From contig NZ_BLLN01000001.1 in NCBI RefSeq assembly GCF_011170125.1, positions 62,001 through 126,000 on the forward strand: DNA of 64,000 nt. The letters are read 5' to 3'. Source of the DNA: Streptomyces diastaticus subsp. diastaticus (GTDB lineage: Bacteria > Actinomycetota > Actinomycetes > Streptomycetales > Streptomycetaceae). Positions 7,748 through 16,618 of the stretch are shown here, in pieces. The notes beneath the pieces were generated by a model, which had not been told where the DNA came from, searched no databases, and was given only the letters and a program-made list of their open reading frames with translations. Each line of letters starts with the position of its first letter. Position 1 is the first letter of the stretch. Both the position numbers and the translations under genes were made by a program.

Positions 7748-9044
7748 GCGATCGTCCCGCCCCGCCTCCGCCGACCCCGCCGAGCCGCTGGACCTGCTCG
7801 GCATCGGCCTGGGCCCGTTCAACCTCGGACTGGCCTGCCTCGCCGAGCCGCTGGACGAGATCGACACGCTCTTCCTGGAGACGAAGCCGGACTTCGACTG
7901 GCACTCCGGCATGTTCCTGGACGGCGCCCACCTCCAGACGCCGTTCATGTCGGACCTGGTCACCCTCGCCGACCCGACCTCGCCGTACTCCTTCCTCAAC
8001 TACCTGAAGGAGTCGGGGCGGCTGTACTCCTTCTACATCCGGGAGAACTTCTACCCGCTGCGCACGGAGTACAACGACTACTGCCGCTGGGCCGCCGCCC
8101 GCCTCAGCTCGGTGCGCTTCTCGACCACGGTCACCGAGGTGACGTACGACGAGGAGAGCGCGCTCTACACCGCCACCACCGCGCAGGGCGACACCTACCG
8201 CGCCCGCCACCTGGCGCTCGGCACCGGCACCCCGCCGTACGTCCCCGAGTCCTGCCAGGGCCTCGGCGGAGACGTGCTGCACAACTCCCGCTACCTGGAA
8301 CACAAAGCGGCCCTCCAGGCCAAGAAGTCGATCACCCTGGTCGGCAGCGGCCAGAGCGCGGCGGAGATCTACCACGACCTGCTCGCCGAGATCGACGTGC
8401 ACGGCTACCAGCTCAACTGGGTCACCCGCTCCCCCCGGTTCTTCCCACTGGAGTACACCAAGCTCACGCTGGAGATGACCTCCCCCGAGTACATCGACTA
8501 CTTCCACGCGCTGCCCGAGGACACCCGGTACGGCCTGGAGCAGAAGCAGAAGAACCTCTTCAAGGGCATCGACGGCGAACTCATCAACGCCATCTTCGAC
8601 CTGCTCTACGAGAAGAACGTGCGCGGCCCCGTCCCCACCCGGCTGCTCACCAACACCGCCCTGGAGACCGCCGCTTGGGACGAGTCCGAGGGTGCGTACA
8701 CCCTCGGGCTGCGCCAGGAGGAGCAGGGCAAGGACTTCGAGCTGAGCAGCGAGGGCCTGGTGCTGGCCACCGGCTACCAGTACCGCGTCCCCGACTTCCT
8801 GGAGCCGGTCCGCGACCGCATCCGCTGGGACGGGCGCGGCCGGTTCGACATCGCCCGCAACTACAGCGTCGACACCACCGGGCGCGGCATCTTCGTGCAG
8901 AACGCCGGAGTCCACACCCACGCCCTCACCTCCCCCGACCTCGGCATGGGCGCCTACCGCAACTCCGTGATCCTGCGGGAGCTGCTGGGCACCGCCCCCT
9001 ACGCGGTGGAGAAGTCGATCGCCTTCCAGGAGTTCGCCGTATGA
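7731..9044 (+). CDS. desB: Cadaverine N-monooxygenase, desferrioxamine biosynthesis
   Basis: 437 residues. A flavin-dependent N-hydroxylating monooxygenase of the IucD/SidA/PvdA class that hydroxylates cadaverine to N-hydroxycadaverine using FAD, NADPH and O2. The FAD loop [12 protein letters not shown] is near residue 24, the NADPH loop VGSGQSAAE near residue 205, and the family's late ATGYQ motif near residue 342. The start is a TTG codon at 7731 that overlaps the desA 3' end by 17 bp; a GGGAGA precedes it. Its stop shares ATGA with the desC start, indicating tight translational coupling through desABC. Confidence 0.95.
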   Translation: MSTPLERSSRPASADPAEPLDLLGIGLGPFNLGLACLAEPLDEIDTLFLETKPDFDWHSGMFLDGAHLQTPFMSDLVTLADPTSPYSFLNYLKESGRLYSFYIRENFYPLRTEYNDYCRWAAARLSSVRFSTTVTEVTYDEESALYTATTAQGDTYRARHLALGTGTPPYVPESCQGLGGDVLHNSRYLEHKAALQAKKSITLVGSGQSAAEIYHDLLAEIDVHGYQLNWVTRSPRFFPLEYTKLTLEMTSPEYIDYFHALPEDTRYGLEQKQKNLFKGIDGELINAIFDLLYEKNVRGPVPTRLLTNTALETAAWDESEGAYTLGLRQEEQGKDFELSSEGLVLATGYQYRVPDFLEPVRDRIRWDGRGRFDIARNYSVDTTGRGIFVQNAGVHTHALTSPDLGMGAYRNSVILRELLGTAPYAVEKSIAFQEFAV

Positions 9045-9646
9045 CCGCCCCCCGCACCGCGACAGTCCGCCCCGACCGGCTCGCGATACGCCCGCTGGAC
9101 CTCGACGCCGACGCCGGCCTGGTGCACGGCTGGGTCACCCACCCCAAATCGGCCTTCTGGCTGATGCAGGGGCTCAGCGTCGACGAGGTCCGCGCCGAGT
9201 ACGCCTCGATCGCGGCCAACCCGCACCACGACGCCTTCATCGGCCTGTACGAAGGCTCCCCGGCCTTCCTCATGGAGCGGTACGACCCCGCCCACGTGGA
9301 GCTGGTCGGCCTCTACGACCCCGAGCCCGGCGACGCCGGCATGCACTTCCTGTGCGCGCCGGCCGGCACGCCGCTGCACGGCTTCACCCGCGCGGTGATC
9401 TTCGCCGTCATGGAGTACCTCTTCGCCGACCCGGACACCGTCCGCGTGGTGGTCGAGCCCGACGTGCGGAACACGGCCGTCCACGCGCTCAACGAGGCGG
9501 TCGGCTTCGAGGTCGTCGAGAAGATCGCCAAGCCCGAGAAGGAGGCCTACCTGAGCGTCTGCACCCGGGACGCCTTCGAGGCGGCGCGGAAGAAGGCGGC
9601 GACAGCACAGGCGGGGGACGAGACGAAGGAGCAGGCTCCGCGATGA
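9041..9646 (+). CDS. desC: N-hydroxycadaverine acyltransferase (GNAT/IucB-like)
   Basis: 201 residues. An acyl-CoA-dependent acyltransferase of the IucB/siderophore GNAT type that acylates N-hydroxycadaverine with acetyl- or succinyl-CoA, giving the hydroxamate monomers of desferrioxamines. Family blocks seen are [16 protein letters not shown] at the N-terminus, the [20 protein letters not shown] core, and [20 protein letters not shown], which forms the CoA-binding and C-terminal fold. The Lys/Ala/Glu-rich tail after residue 180 is probably disordered. ATGA overlaps link it to desB upstream (9041) and desD downstream (9643). Confidence 0.94.
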   Translation: MTAPRTATVRPDRLAIRPLDLDADAGLVHGWVTHPKSAFWLMQGLSVDEVRAEYASIAANPHHDAFIGLYEGSPAFLMERYDPAHVELVGLYDPEPGDAGMHFLCAPAGTPLHGFTRAVIFAVMEYLFADPDTVRVVVEPDVRNTAVHALNEAVGFEVVEKIAKPEKEAYLSVCTRDAFEAARKKAATAQAGDETKEQAPR

Positions 9647-11463
9647 GTGAGACCACCCCCACCGACCGGCTCGCCGCCCCCACCGCGCACCTCACGCCGG
9701 AACTGTGGGCCGCCGCCGGCCGCCATCTGGTCCGCAAGGGCCTCGCCGAGTTCTCCCACGAACGGCTGTTCACGCCCGAGCCGCTGCCCGGCGCCGAGCC
9801 GGACGCGGACGGCCGGACCGTCCATCGCGTGGTGGCCGACGACGGCGTGACCGAGTACCGGTTCGCCGCCCGGCTCTTCGCCCTGGACCACTGGGACATC
9901 GACGCCGAGTCGATCACCCGGCAGGGCGCGGACGGCACCGAACTCCCGCTGGACGCCCTCGACTTCATTCTCGACACGCGGACCGCGCTGGGCATCGGCG
10001 ACGCCATCCTCCCGGTGTACCTGGAGGAGATCTCCGCCACCCTCTCCGGCGCCGCCTGGAAGCTGGCCCAGGCCCGCCCCAGCGCCGCCGAGCTGGCCCG
10101 CGCCGGCTTCCAGGCGATCGAGACGGGGATGACCGAGGGCCACCCCTGCTTCGTCGCCAACAACGGGCGGATCGGCTTCGACGTCCGCGAGTACCACCAG
10201 TACGCCCCCGAGACCGCCTCCCCGGTCCGGCTGCTCTGGCTCGCCGCCCGCCGCGACCGCTCCACCTTCACCAGTGGGGCCGGGCTCGACTACGACACCC
10301 TGGTCAAGGGGGAGCTGGACCCGGCGACGCTGGCCCGGTTCGCCGCCACCCTCACCGGGCAGGGCCTGGACCCGGCCGACTACCACCTGCTTCCGGTCCA
10401 CCCCTGGCAGTGGTGGAACAAGCTCTCCGTCACCTTCGCCGCCGAGGTCGCCCAGCAGCGTCTGGTCCTGCTCGGCGAGGGGGACGACACCTACCTGGCG
10501 CAGCAGTCGATCCGGACCTTCTTCAACACCAGCCACCCCGACAAGCACTACGTGAAGACCGCGATGTCGGTGCTGAACATGGGCTTCATGCGGGGACTGT
10601 CGGCCGCCTACATGGAGGCCACCCCGGCGATCAACGACTGGCTCGCCCAGCTCGTCGCCGGCGACGAGGTCTTCCGGGCCGCCCGCTTCTCGATCATCCG
10701 CGAGCGCGCCGCCATCGGCTACCACCACCGCCAGTACGAGCGGGCCACCGACCGGTACTCGCCGTACCGCAAGATGCTGGCCGCGCTCTGGCGGGAGAGC
10801 CCGGTCCCCTCGCTCGGCGAGGGGCAGCGGCCGGCCACCATGGCCTCGCTGCTGCACACCGACGCCGGCGGCGCCTCGCTGGCGGGCGCGCTGATCGCCG
10901 AGTCGGGCCTGGCGCCCGAGGTGTGGCTGCGCCGCTACCTGGACGCGTACCTCACGCCGGTGCTGCACTCCTTCTACCAGTACGACCTGGTGTACATGCC
11001 GCACGGTGAGAACGTCATCCTCGTCATCGAGGACGGCGTCGTCGACCGGGTGATCTTCAAGGACATCGCCGAGGAGATCTGCGTCATGGACCCGGACGCG
11101 GTGCTGCCGCCGGCCGTGGAGCGGATCAGGGCCGAGGTGCCGGAGGAGATGAAGGTCCTCTCGATCCTCACCGACGTCTTCGACTGCTTCCTGCGCTTCC
11201 TCAACGCCATCCTGGCCGCCGAGGGCGTCCTCGACGAGGACACCTTCTGGCGGACGGCGGCCGAGTCGGTCCGGGGGTACCAGGAGTCCGTGCCGCACCT
11301 GGCCGACAAGTTCGCCCAGTACGACCTGTTCGCGCCGACGTTCGCGCTCTCCTGCCTCAACCGGCTCCAGCTGCGCGACAACCAGCAGATGGTCGACCTG
11401 GCCGACCCTTCGGGCGCCCTGCAACTCGTCGGCGACCTGGTCAACCCGCTCGCGGGCCGCTGA
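9643..11463 (+). CDS. desD: Desferrioxamine synthetase (NIS synthetase, IucA/IucC family)
   Basis: 606 residues. An ATP-dependent NRPS-independent siderophore synthetase that oligomerises and macrocyclises N-hydroxy-N-succinylcadaverine to desferrioxamine E, or the linear forms. The IucA/IucC domain covers about residues 150-400 (EGHPCFVANNGRIGFD, HPWQWWNKLS, and the SIRTFFNTSHPDKHYVKTA-type ATP-site block), followed by a FhuF-like C-terminal part (YMPHGENVILVIEDG and FKDIAEEICVM). It is the last gene of the iron-regulated operon, starting within the desC stop and ending 17 bp before a hairpin terminator. Confidence 0.95.
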   Translation: MSETTPTDRLAAPTAHLTPELWAAAGRHLVRKGLAEFSHERLFTPEPLPGAEPDADGRTVHRVVADDGVTEYRFAARLFALDHWDIDAESITRQGADGTELPLDALDFILDTRTALGIGDAILPVYLEEISATLSGAAWKLAQARPSAAELARAGFQAIETGMTEGHPCFVANNGRIGFDVREYHQYAPETASPVRLLWLAARRDRSTFTSGAGLDYDTLVKGELDPATLARFAATLTGQGLDPADYHLLPVHPWQWWNKLSVTFAAEVAQQRLVLLGEGDDTYLAQQSIRTFFNTSHPDKHYVKTAMSVLNMGFMRGLSAAYMEATPAINDWLAQLVAGDEVFRAARFSIIRERAAIGYHHRQYERATDRYSPYRKMLAALWRESPVPSLGEGQRPATMASLLHTDAGGASLAGALIAESGLAPEVWLRRYLDAYLTPVLHSFYQYDLVYMPHGENVILVIEDGVVDRVIFKDIAEEICVMDPDAVLPPAVERIRAEVPEEMKVLSILTDVFDCFLRFLNAILAAEGVLDEDTFWRTAAESVRGYQESVPHLADKFAQYDLFAPTFALSCLNRLQLRDNQQMVDLADPSGALQLVGDLVNPLAGR

Positions 11464-11479
11464 CGCCCGCCCCGCGCCA

Positions 11480-11522
11480 CGGCGGGCGCCCCCCGGGTAC
11501 GGTCCCCGGGCGGCGCCCGCCG
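11480..11522 (+). terminator. Terminator of the desABCD operon
   Basis: A long G+C hairpin: CGGCGGGCGCC at 11480-11490 pairs with GGCGCCCGCCG at 11512-11522, and the loop itself contains a second short pairing (CCCGGG). It is followed by TTCTCTTC. Confidence 0.75.
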
Positions 11523-11595
11523 TTCTCTTCGCACCGCCCGCCCGACCTCCGTGCCGGGCACCGCCGGGGCCCCCGGGGCTGAGAGAATCACCCGC

Positions 11596-12492
11596 ATGGC
11601 GGAGATCACGCAGCGCGACGGTTCCTGGGCCTACGACGACGGGCGGATACGGATCGTGCCGGGAACCAAGGCCCACCCGGTGCGGCAGGTGCTCGGTGAG
11701 GTGGTGGTGCCGCTGGAGGCGGTCGCCGGGATCACCTTCGAGCGGGACCGCAAGGGCGGGCGGCTCAGACTACGGCTGCGCGACGGGGCCTGTCCGGTGG
11801 TGCGCGCCGCCGAGGGGCGGCTGCCCGAGGGCGCGGACCCGTACCGGCTGGTGGTCGAGGCGGGCCGCGAGGACCTGGCCGAGTACATCGTGGCCGAGGT
11901 GCGCCAGGCGCTGCTGCTGGAGCAGGTCGCCGAGGGGCCGGCCGACCGGTTCCTGCTGCCCGGCCCCTCCCTGCCGGTCTCGGGCGGCGGCGGGGACGGC
12001 ACGGCCGCCTTCGACGGACGCGAGGCGCGGCTGACCTGGAACTGGAAGGGCAAGGAGACCAAGACCTCCGGCGGCCCCGTCACCCTGCCGCTCGCCGACC
12101 TCACCGGCGTCTCCTGGGTGCCCGCCCAGGGCCTGGAGAACGGCCATCTGCGCTTCCTGACCCGCTCCGGCGGCGGCAAGTCGGTGGCCGCCGAGCACGA
12201 CCCGCACGCCCTGGACCTGTGGGGCCTGTCCAAGAAGGAACACACCGCCGTCCTGGTGGCCGCGGCGGTCCTGGTGGCACTGGAGGCCCGGGGCGAGGCG
12301 GCGGTGGAGCCTGCCGCGCTCCCGGAGGCCGAACCGCCTGCCCAGCTCCCGCCGTCGCCCGCCCCGGCCGCCGCCGACGACCCGGACGCCCTGCTGCGCC
12401 GCCTGCGGGAGCTGGGCGAGCTGCACCGGGACGGGGTGCTGACGGAGGAGGAGTTCGCCCTCGCCAAGCAGGCGGTGCTGCGGCGGCTGTGA
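11596..12492 (+). CDS. DUF4429 protein with C-terminal SHOCT domain
   Basis: 298 residues from ATG 11596. Two copies of a DUF4429-like beta-rich module are visible: one at about residues 1-115 (YDDGRIRIVPG, LEAVAGITFERDRKGGRLRLRL) and one at about 135-240 (FDGREARLTWNWKGK, LPLADLTGVSW). An Ala/Pro linker follows, and the last 35 residues form a SHOCT oligomerisation motif (DALLRRLRELGELHRDGVLTEEEFALAKQAVL). Such proteins are common in streptomycetes and their role is unestablished. PH-like lipid or protein binding has been suggested only by fold analogy. No signal peptide or membrane segment is seen, so it is probably cytoplasmic. It stands alone between the des terminator and a palindrome-bearing promoter region. 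Confidence 0.85.
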   Translation: MAEITQRDGSWAYDDGRIRIVPGTKAHPVRQVLGEVVVPLEAVAGITFERDRKGGRLRLRLRDGACPVVRAAEGRLPEGADPYRLVVEAGREDLAEYIVAEVRQALLLEQVAEGPADRFLLPGPSLPVSGGGGDGTAAFDGREARLTWNWKGKETKTSGGPVTLPLADLTGVSWVPAQGLENGHLRFLTRSGGGKSVAAEHDPHALDLWGLSKKEHTAVLVAAAVLVALEARGEAAVEPAALPEAEPPAQLPPSPAPAAADDPDALLRRLRELGELHRDGVLTEEEFALAKQAVLRRL

Positions 12493-12563
12493 AGGGCGCC
12501 GGCGCGAGGGCCCACGGACCGCAGCCGCCGGAATCCCCCATTCCGCCCCACTTCCCCCGCGAT

Positions 12564-12583
12564 CCTGCCCGATATCGGGCAGG
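12564..12583. promoter_or_regulatory. Perfect 20-bp palindrome, candidate operator
   Basis: CCTGCCCGATATCGGGCAGG reads identically on both strands with no spacer. It lies 72 bp downstream of the DUF4429 stop and 40 bp upstream of the small gene at 12623. A possible -35/-10 pair follows immediately (TTGCGA near 12589, then AGTATC near 12613). The lack of a loop and the absence of a T-run argue against a terminator and for a dimeric regulator's site. Confidence 0.6.
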
Positions 12584-12622
12584 AGTGTTGCGAAACCCTG
12601 CCCCGAGTCCCAGTATCGATCC

Positions 12623-12898
12623 GTGCTCGAACGCCGTACGAACCACGACGACCTCGTCGACCACCTGGTCCGCACCACACCGCTGAACCGCGGTGAGGCC
12701 GGGCGGGTGGTCATGGACGTCCTGGCGTACTTCGACGAGACGACCGAGGAGTGCGTCCGCCGCCGCCACCGCGAACTCCAGGCCCAGGGTCTGGGCAACG
12801 CGGAGATCTTCGCGCGGATCGCCGAGGAGCTGCCGCGCAGGGCGGTGGCGCCTCCGGCACTCTCCCTGCGCCAGCTCCGGCGCATCGTCTACGGCTGA
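12623..12898 (+). CDS. Small alpha-helical protein, unknown function
   Basis: 91 residues from GTG 12623. The protein is entirely helical and charged: an N-terminal LVDHLVRTTPLNRGEAGRVV segment resembles a small helical hairpin, then a middle amphipathic helix rich in Arg/Glu (TEECVRRRHRELQAQG) and a C-terminal basic RQLRRIVYG. The N-terminal 50 residues have the flavour of short DNA-binding or regulatory proteins, but no established family is recognised. It precedes glmS by 97 bp in the same direction and lies just downstream of a perfect 20-bp palindrome, so it may be autoregulated or co-transcribed with glmS. No Cys, signal peptide or membrane helix. Confidence 0.75.
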   Translation: MLERRTNHDDLVDHLVRTTPLNRGEAGRVVMDVLAYFDETTEECVRRRHRELQAQGLGNAEIFARIAEELPRRAVAPPALSLRQLRRIVYG

Positions 12899-12995
12899 CC
12901 GGCACCCCGGCGGCCCCGGCACCCTCATGCCGGAGCGTCGAGCACCCGGGCGGGCCCACCGGCCCGCCGGAACACGTCTCGGAGGGGTAACACCT

Positions 12996-14825
12996 ATGTG
13001 CGGAATCGTGGGATACATCGGCCGTCGCGACGATGTCGCGCCGCTGCTGCTGGAAGGGCTCCAGCGTCTGGAGTACCGCGGCTACGACTCGGCCGGCATC
13101 GCCATCCACGGCAGGTCCGGCACCAGGTCCACCGGGCTGAAGTCGGTCAAGGCCAAGGGCCGCGTCCGCGACCTGGAGGCCAAGGTCCCCGCCCGCTTCA
13201 AGGGCAGCGTGGGCATCGCCCACACCCGCTGGGCCACCCATGGGGCCCCCAACGACGAGAACGCCCACCCTCACCTGGACGCCGACTCCAAGGTCGCCGT
13301 CGTCCACAACGGCATCTTCGACAACGCCTCCGACCTGCGCGCCCGGCTCACCGCGGACGGTGTCGTCTTCGCCTCCGAGACCGACACCGAGGTCCTCGCC
13401 CACCTCATCGGCCGCTCCGAGGCCGACACCCTGGAGAGCAAGGTCCGCGAGGCCGTCCGCCAGATCGAGGGCACCTACGGCGTCGCCGTGCTGCACGCCG
13501 ACTTCCCGGACCGGATCGTCGTCGCCCGCAACGGCTCGCCGGTCGTCCTCGGCATCGGCGAGAAGGAGATGTTCGTCGCCTCCGACGTCGCCGCGCTGGT
13601 CTCCCACACCCGCCAGGTCGTCACCCTGGACGACGGCGAGATGGCCACCCTCAAGGCCGACGACTTCCGCACCTACACCACCGAGGGCTCGCGCACCTCC
13701 GCCACGCCCACCACCGTGGAGTACGAGGCCGAGTCCTGGGACATGGGCGGCCACGACACGTACATGCACAAGGAGATCTCCGAGCAGGCCGAGGCGGTCG
13801 ACCGGGTGCTGCGCGGCCGGATCGACGACCGGTTCTCCACCGTGCACCTCGGTGGCCTCAACCTCGACGCCCGCGAGGCGCGCGGGGTCCGCCGCATCAA
13901 GATCCTGGGCTGCGGCACCTCGTACCACGCCGGGCAGATCGGCGCGCAGCTCATCGAGGAGCTGGCCCGCATCCCCGCCGACGCCGAACCGGCCTCCGAG
14001 TTCCGCTACCGCAACCCGGTCGTCGACCCGGACACCCTCTACATCGCCGTCTCGCAGTCCGGCGAGACCTACGACGTGCTCGCCGCCGTGCAGGAGCTGA
14101 AGCGCAAGGGCGCCCGTGTCCTCGGTGTGGTCAACGTGGTCGGCTCGGCCATCGCCCGGGAGGCCGACGGCGGGCTGTACGTGCACGCCGGGCCCGAGGT
14201 GTGCGTGGTCTCCACCAAGTGCTTCACCAACACCGTGGTCGCCTTCGGCCTGCTCGCCCTCCACCTGGGCCGCACCCGCGACCTGTCGGTGGCCGACGGC
14301 AGGCGGATCATCGCCGGTCTGCGCAGGCTGCCCGAGCAGATCGCCGACATCCTCTCCCGCGAGGACGAGATCGAGAAGCTGGCCGAGGAGTTCACCGGGG
14401 CCCGCTCGATGCTCTTCATCGGCCGGGTGCGCGGCTACCCGGTGGCCCGCGAGGCGTCGCTGAAGCTCAAGGAGGTGTCGTACATCCACGCGGAGGCGTA
14501 CCCGGCCTCCGAGCTGAAGCACGGCCCGCTCGCGCTGATCGAGCCCGCCATGCCGACCGTGGCGATCGTCCCCGACGACGACCTGCTGGAGAAGAACCGG
14601 GCGGCCCTGGAGGAGATCAAGGCCCGCGAGGGCAAGATCCTCGCCGTCGCCCACCGCGAGCAGGAGAAGGCCGACCACACCATCGTCGTGCCGAAGAACG
14701 AGGACGAGCTGGACCCGATCCTGATGGGCATCCCGCTCCAGTTGCTGGCGTACCACACGGCGCTCAAGCTCGGCCGCGACATCGACAAGCCGCGCAACCT
14801 GGCGAAGTCCGTCACCGTCGAGTAG
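12996..14825 (+). CDS. glmS: Glutamine-fructose-6-phosphate aminotransferase (isomerizing)
   Basis: 609 residues, the normal family length. It makes glucosamine-6-phosphate from fructose-6-phosphate and glutamine, the entry step to UDP-GlcNAc for cell wall synthesis. The N-terminal class II glutaminase starts MCGIVGYIG, with Cys2 as the nucleophile after Met removal, and carries GIAHTRWATHG and the YRGYDSAG block. The C-terminal half holds two SIS sugar-isomerase domains (CGTSYHAG, SQSGETYD, STKCFTN; and GRVRGYPVAREASLKLKE-type segments) and ends LAKSVTVE. ATG 12996 is preceded by GGAGGGG. A strong hairpin follows the stop. No glmS ribozyme-like leader is seen in the 97-bp gap upstream. Confidence 0.96.
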   Translation: MCGIVGYIGRRDDVAPLLLEGLQRLEYRGYDSAGIAIHGRSGTRSTGLKSVKAKGRVRDLEAKVPARFKGSVGIAHTRWATHGAPNDENAHPHLDADSKVAVVHNGIFDNASDLRARLTADGVVFASETDTEVLAHLIGRSEADTLESKVREAVRQIEGTYGVAVLHADFPDRIVVARNGSPVVLGIGEKEMFVASDVAALVSHTRQVVTLDDGEMATLKADDFRTYTTEGSRTSATPTTVEYEAESWDMGGHDTYMHKEISEQAEAVDRVLRGRIDDRFSTVHLGGLNLDAREARGVRRIKILGCGTSYHAGQIGAQLIEELARIPADAEPASEFRYRNPVVDPDTLYIAVSQSGETYDVLAAVQELKRKGARVLGVVNVVGSAIAREADGGLYVHAGPEVCVVSTKCFTNTVVAFGLLALHLGRTRDLSVADGRRIIAGLRRLPEQIADILSREDEIEKLAEEFTGARSMLFIGRVRGYPVAREASLKLKEVSYIHAEAYPASELKHGPLALIEPAMPTVAIVPDDDLLEKNRAALEEIKAREGKILAVAHREQEKADHTIVVPKNEDELDPILMGIPLQLLAYHTALKLGRDIDKPRNLAKSVTVE

Positions 14826-14851
14826 ACGACAGCCGCCCGCGCACACCTGAG

Positions 14852-14885
14852 TCCGGCCGGCCGCTCGCCCGAGCGGTCGGCCGGA
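14852..14885 (+). terminator. Hairpin terminator after glmS
   Basis: A 15-bp stem (14852-14866 with 14871-14885, one G-U pair) closed by a 4-nt loop, 26 bp after the glmS stop. There is no U-run, as is common for Streptomyces terminators. Confidence 0.65.
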
Positions 14886-15094
14886 ACGGGCGGCGGACCG
14901 CCCCTGGTGGACCGGGTGCCCGGCCCGGTCCCACCGCCCCGTCGGCCGTCACTCCCACGGCGGCGGCGAACGCCGGGCGGCCGCCGCGCGGGCGGACCCC
15001 GGCGAGGAAGGACTACCCGGTGGGGCCGGCCCCCACCCGCCCGCGGCCCGGAACGCGGACCGGGGTACGCCGGCCGGTCCAGGCACGGCCCCGC

Positions 15095-15619
15095 TCAGGG
15101 GATGACGACGACCGGCCGCCGCGCCCGCCGGGCCAGCCGGCCCGCGACCGAGCCGAAGAGCCGCCCGACGACGCCCTGGCTGGAGCCGACCACGATGGCG
15201 TCGGCCTCGTACTCGATGCCGACCTCCTCCAGCTCGTGGCAGATGTCGCCGCCGCGCTCGACCAGGATCCAGGGCACGTCCCCCAGGTACTCGGCGCAGG
15301 CCAGCTCCAGCCCCAGCACCTCGGTCCGGTGGTCGGGCACGTCGACGAAGACGGGGGGCTCGCAGCCGGCCCACACCGTGGTGGGCAGCCGGTTGGCCAC
15401 GTGGACGATGATCAGGCCCGAGCCGGAGCGCCGGGCCATGCCGATCGCGTAGGCGAGGGCGCGCTCGCTGGAGGTCGACCCGTCGAATCCGACGACGACG
15501 CCGTGCCGGAAGGCCGGATCGCAGGGCTGACGTGCTTCTTCCGCCGCCAGGGGCTGGGCCGAGGGATCGGCCACCTGCCGCTTGCGGTCCGCTGGTTCAA
15601 AGGATTCGTGACCGGCCAT
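15095..15619 (-). CDS. Universal stress protein (UspA family)
   Basis: 174 residues. A single USP domain after a ~38-residue N-terminal extension: strand 1 VVVGFDGSTSSERAL (ATP-binding Asp and Ser), the middle LIIVHV strand, and the terminal GSSQGVVGRLFGSVAGRLARRARRPVVVIP, which contains the G-x2-G-x9-G-(S/T)-like nucleotide loop. USPs are soluble nucleotide-binding proteins induced by starvation or hypoxia in actinobacteria. The gene is convergent with glmS (terminator between) and divergent from the membrane protein at 16130. Confidence 0.87.
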   Translation of the reverse strand: MAGHESFEPADRKRQVADPSAQPLAAEEARQPCDPAFRHGVVVGFDGSTSSERALAYAIGMARRSGSGLIIVHVANRLPTTVWAGCEPPVFVDVPDHRTEVLGLELACAEYLGDVPWILVERGGDICHELEEVGIEYEADAIVVGSSQGVVGRLFGSVAGRLARRARRPVVVIP

Positions 15620-16129
15620 CGGTGTCTCGGCGGGAAGGTCCTCGTGGGGAAGGGACGGCTGACGGGATGGGCACGGCTCCAGGGGGAACCCTGGGGCCGG
15701 GGGTCGAACGGCGGTGCCGGTGGCGCGCGGGAGGACGACAGCCGGCCGGGAGGACCGGCCCGTTGTGTCCGGGAAGCATCTTCCCCATCACTCGCCCCAA
15801 GGGTACGGCGCCACTTCTCCCGTATTCAGGCCTTGCACGGCCCGTACCCAGAACAAGGCTCCCCCATGCCGGGTTCCGGCGGACCGCCGCGCACCGCCCG
15901 GCGGAAGCCCCCGGAGGGACTCGAACCGGCCCGATGCGACCGCCCGGACGCTCCCGCCGGGCGGCGCGCTGGACGGAGCATGCCCGAGCCGGGCCCCGAT
16001 CGCAACGGCCGGCCGGTCCCGCCGCCCGGGGGACGCGGTGCCCCGGGCGGCCCATTCCCCACTGCCGGGGAGTGACCCGCGGGCGTCCGGAGCGTTGAAA
16101 GGGGGAACCCGCCTGACTGGGAGCACCCC
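15620..16129. other. 510-bp divergent intergenic region, no gene seen
   Basis: This separates the leftward universal stress gene from the rightward membrane-protein gene, so it must hold both promoters. The open frames here are Arg/Pro/Gly-rich and not domain-like. A 15-bp stretch at 15913-15927 resembles the T-arm of a reverse-strand tRNA, but no cloverleaf can be built around it. No strong palindrome or terminator was seen. Confidence 0.45.
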
Positions 16130-16618
16130 GTGCCCGTCCCCCGTACCTCCCTCCCGGACCCCGCCGCCCTCCCGCGCACCGCGCCCGCGCGGCGCCCCGC
16201 CGAAGACACCCGGGTGCCGCCGGGCTCCCCGCCCGTGCCACGGGGAGGCGGCGGGCGGGCGGCGGCGCCGGGACGCGGCGTGCGGGCGCGCGGGGCCGCC
16301 TGCCCGGGTCCGGGAGCCGGTCCGGGCCGCTCCACGGCCGGAGGCCCGCTCGCGGTGCCCCACCCGGCCTGTGCGCCCGCCGCCTCCACCGCGGCCCGGG
16401 GCGCGGCGGCCGACCCGGTGAGCGCCGCCGCCCGGTGGGCCGCCTTCGGCTGCGTGCTCGTACCGGTGGTGCTGGTGGTCTACGGGGCGTCCGCGGGCGG
16501 GGTGTTCTGGGTGGCGGCGGTGCTGGCCGCGGTGACCGGGCTCTGCCGGCTGCTGCTGCGCCGGTCGGAGCGGGGCGCGGCGGGCGTGGACGGCCCGGCG
16601 GGGGGCCATCCGGCTTGA
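16130..16618 (+). CDS. Membrane protein with long disordered N-terminus, unknown function
   Basis: 162 residues from GTG 16130, with GGGAG 7-11 bp upstream. The first ~100 residues are Pro/Arg/Gly/Ala-rich and probably disordered. Residues about 105-145 form two closely spaced hydrophobic helices (WAAFGCVLVPVVLVVYG and GVFWVAAVLAAVTGLC) followed by a basic LLLRRSERG stop-transfer end. The pattern resembles many small streptomycete hypothetical membrane proteins. No enzymatic motif is seen. It lies upstream of the adpA leader region in the same orientation, but 444 bp apart, so it is unlikely to share the adpA promoter. Confidence 0.65.
   Translation: MPVPRTSLPDPAALPRTAPARRPAEDTRVPPGSPPVPRGGGGRAAAPGRGVRARGAACPGPGAGPGRSTAGGPLAVPHPACAPAASTAARGAAADPVSAAARWAAFGCVLVPVVLVVYGASAGGVFWVAAVLAAVTGLCRLLLRRSERGAAGVDGPAGGHPA

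Noticed and set aside
15913..15927. GGAGGGACTCGAACC resembling a tRNA T-arm on the minus strand
   Set aside because: The required T-stem partner and acceptor arms do not pair, and no anticodon arm can be drawn, so this is not a tRNA.
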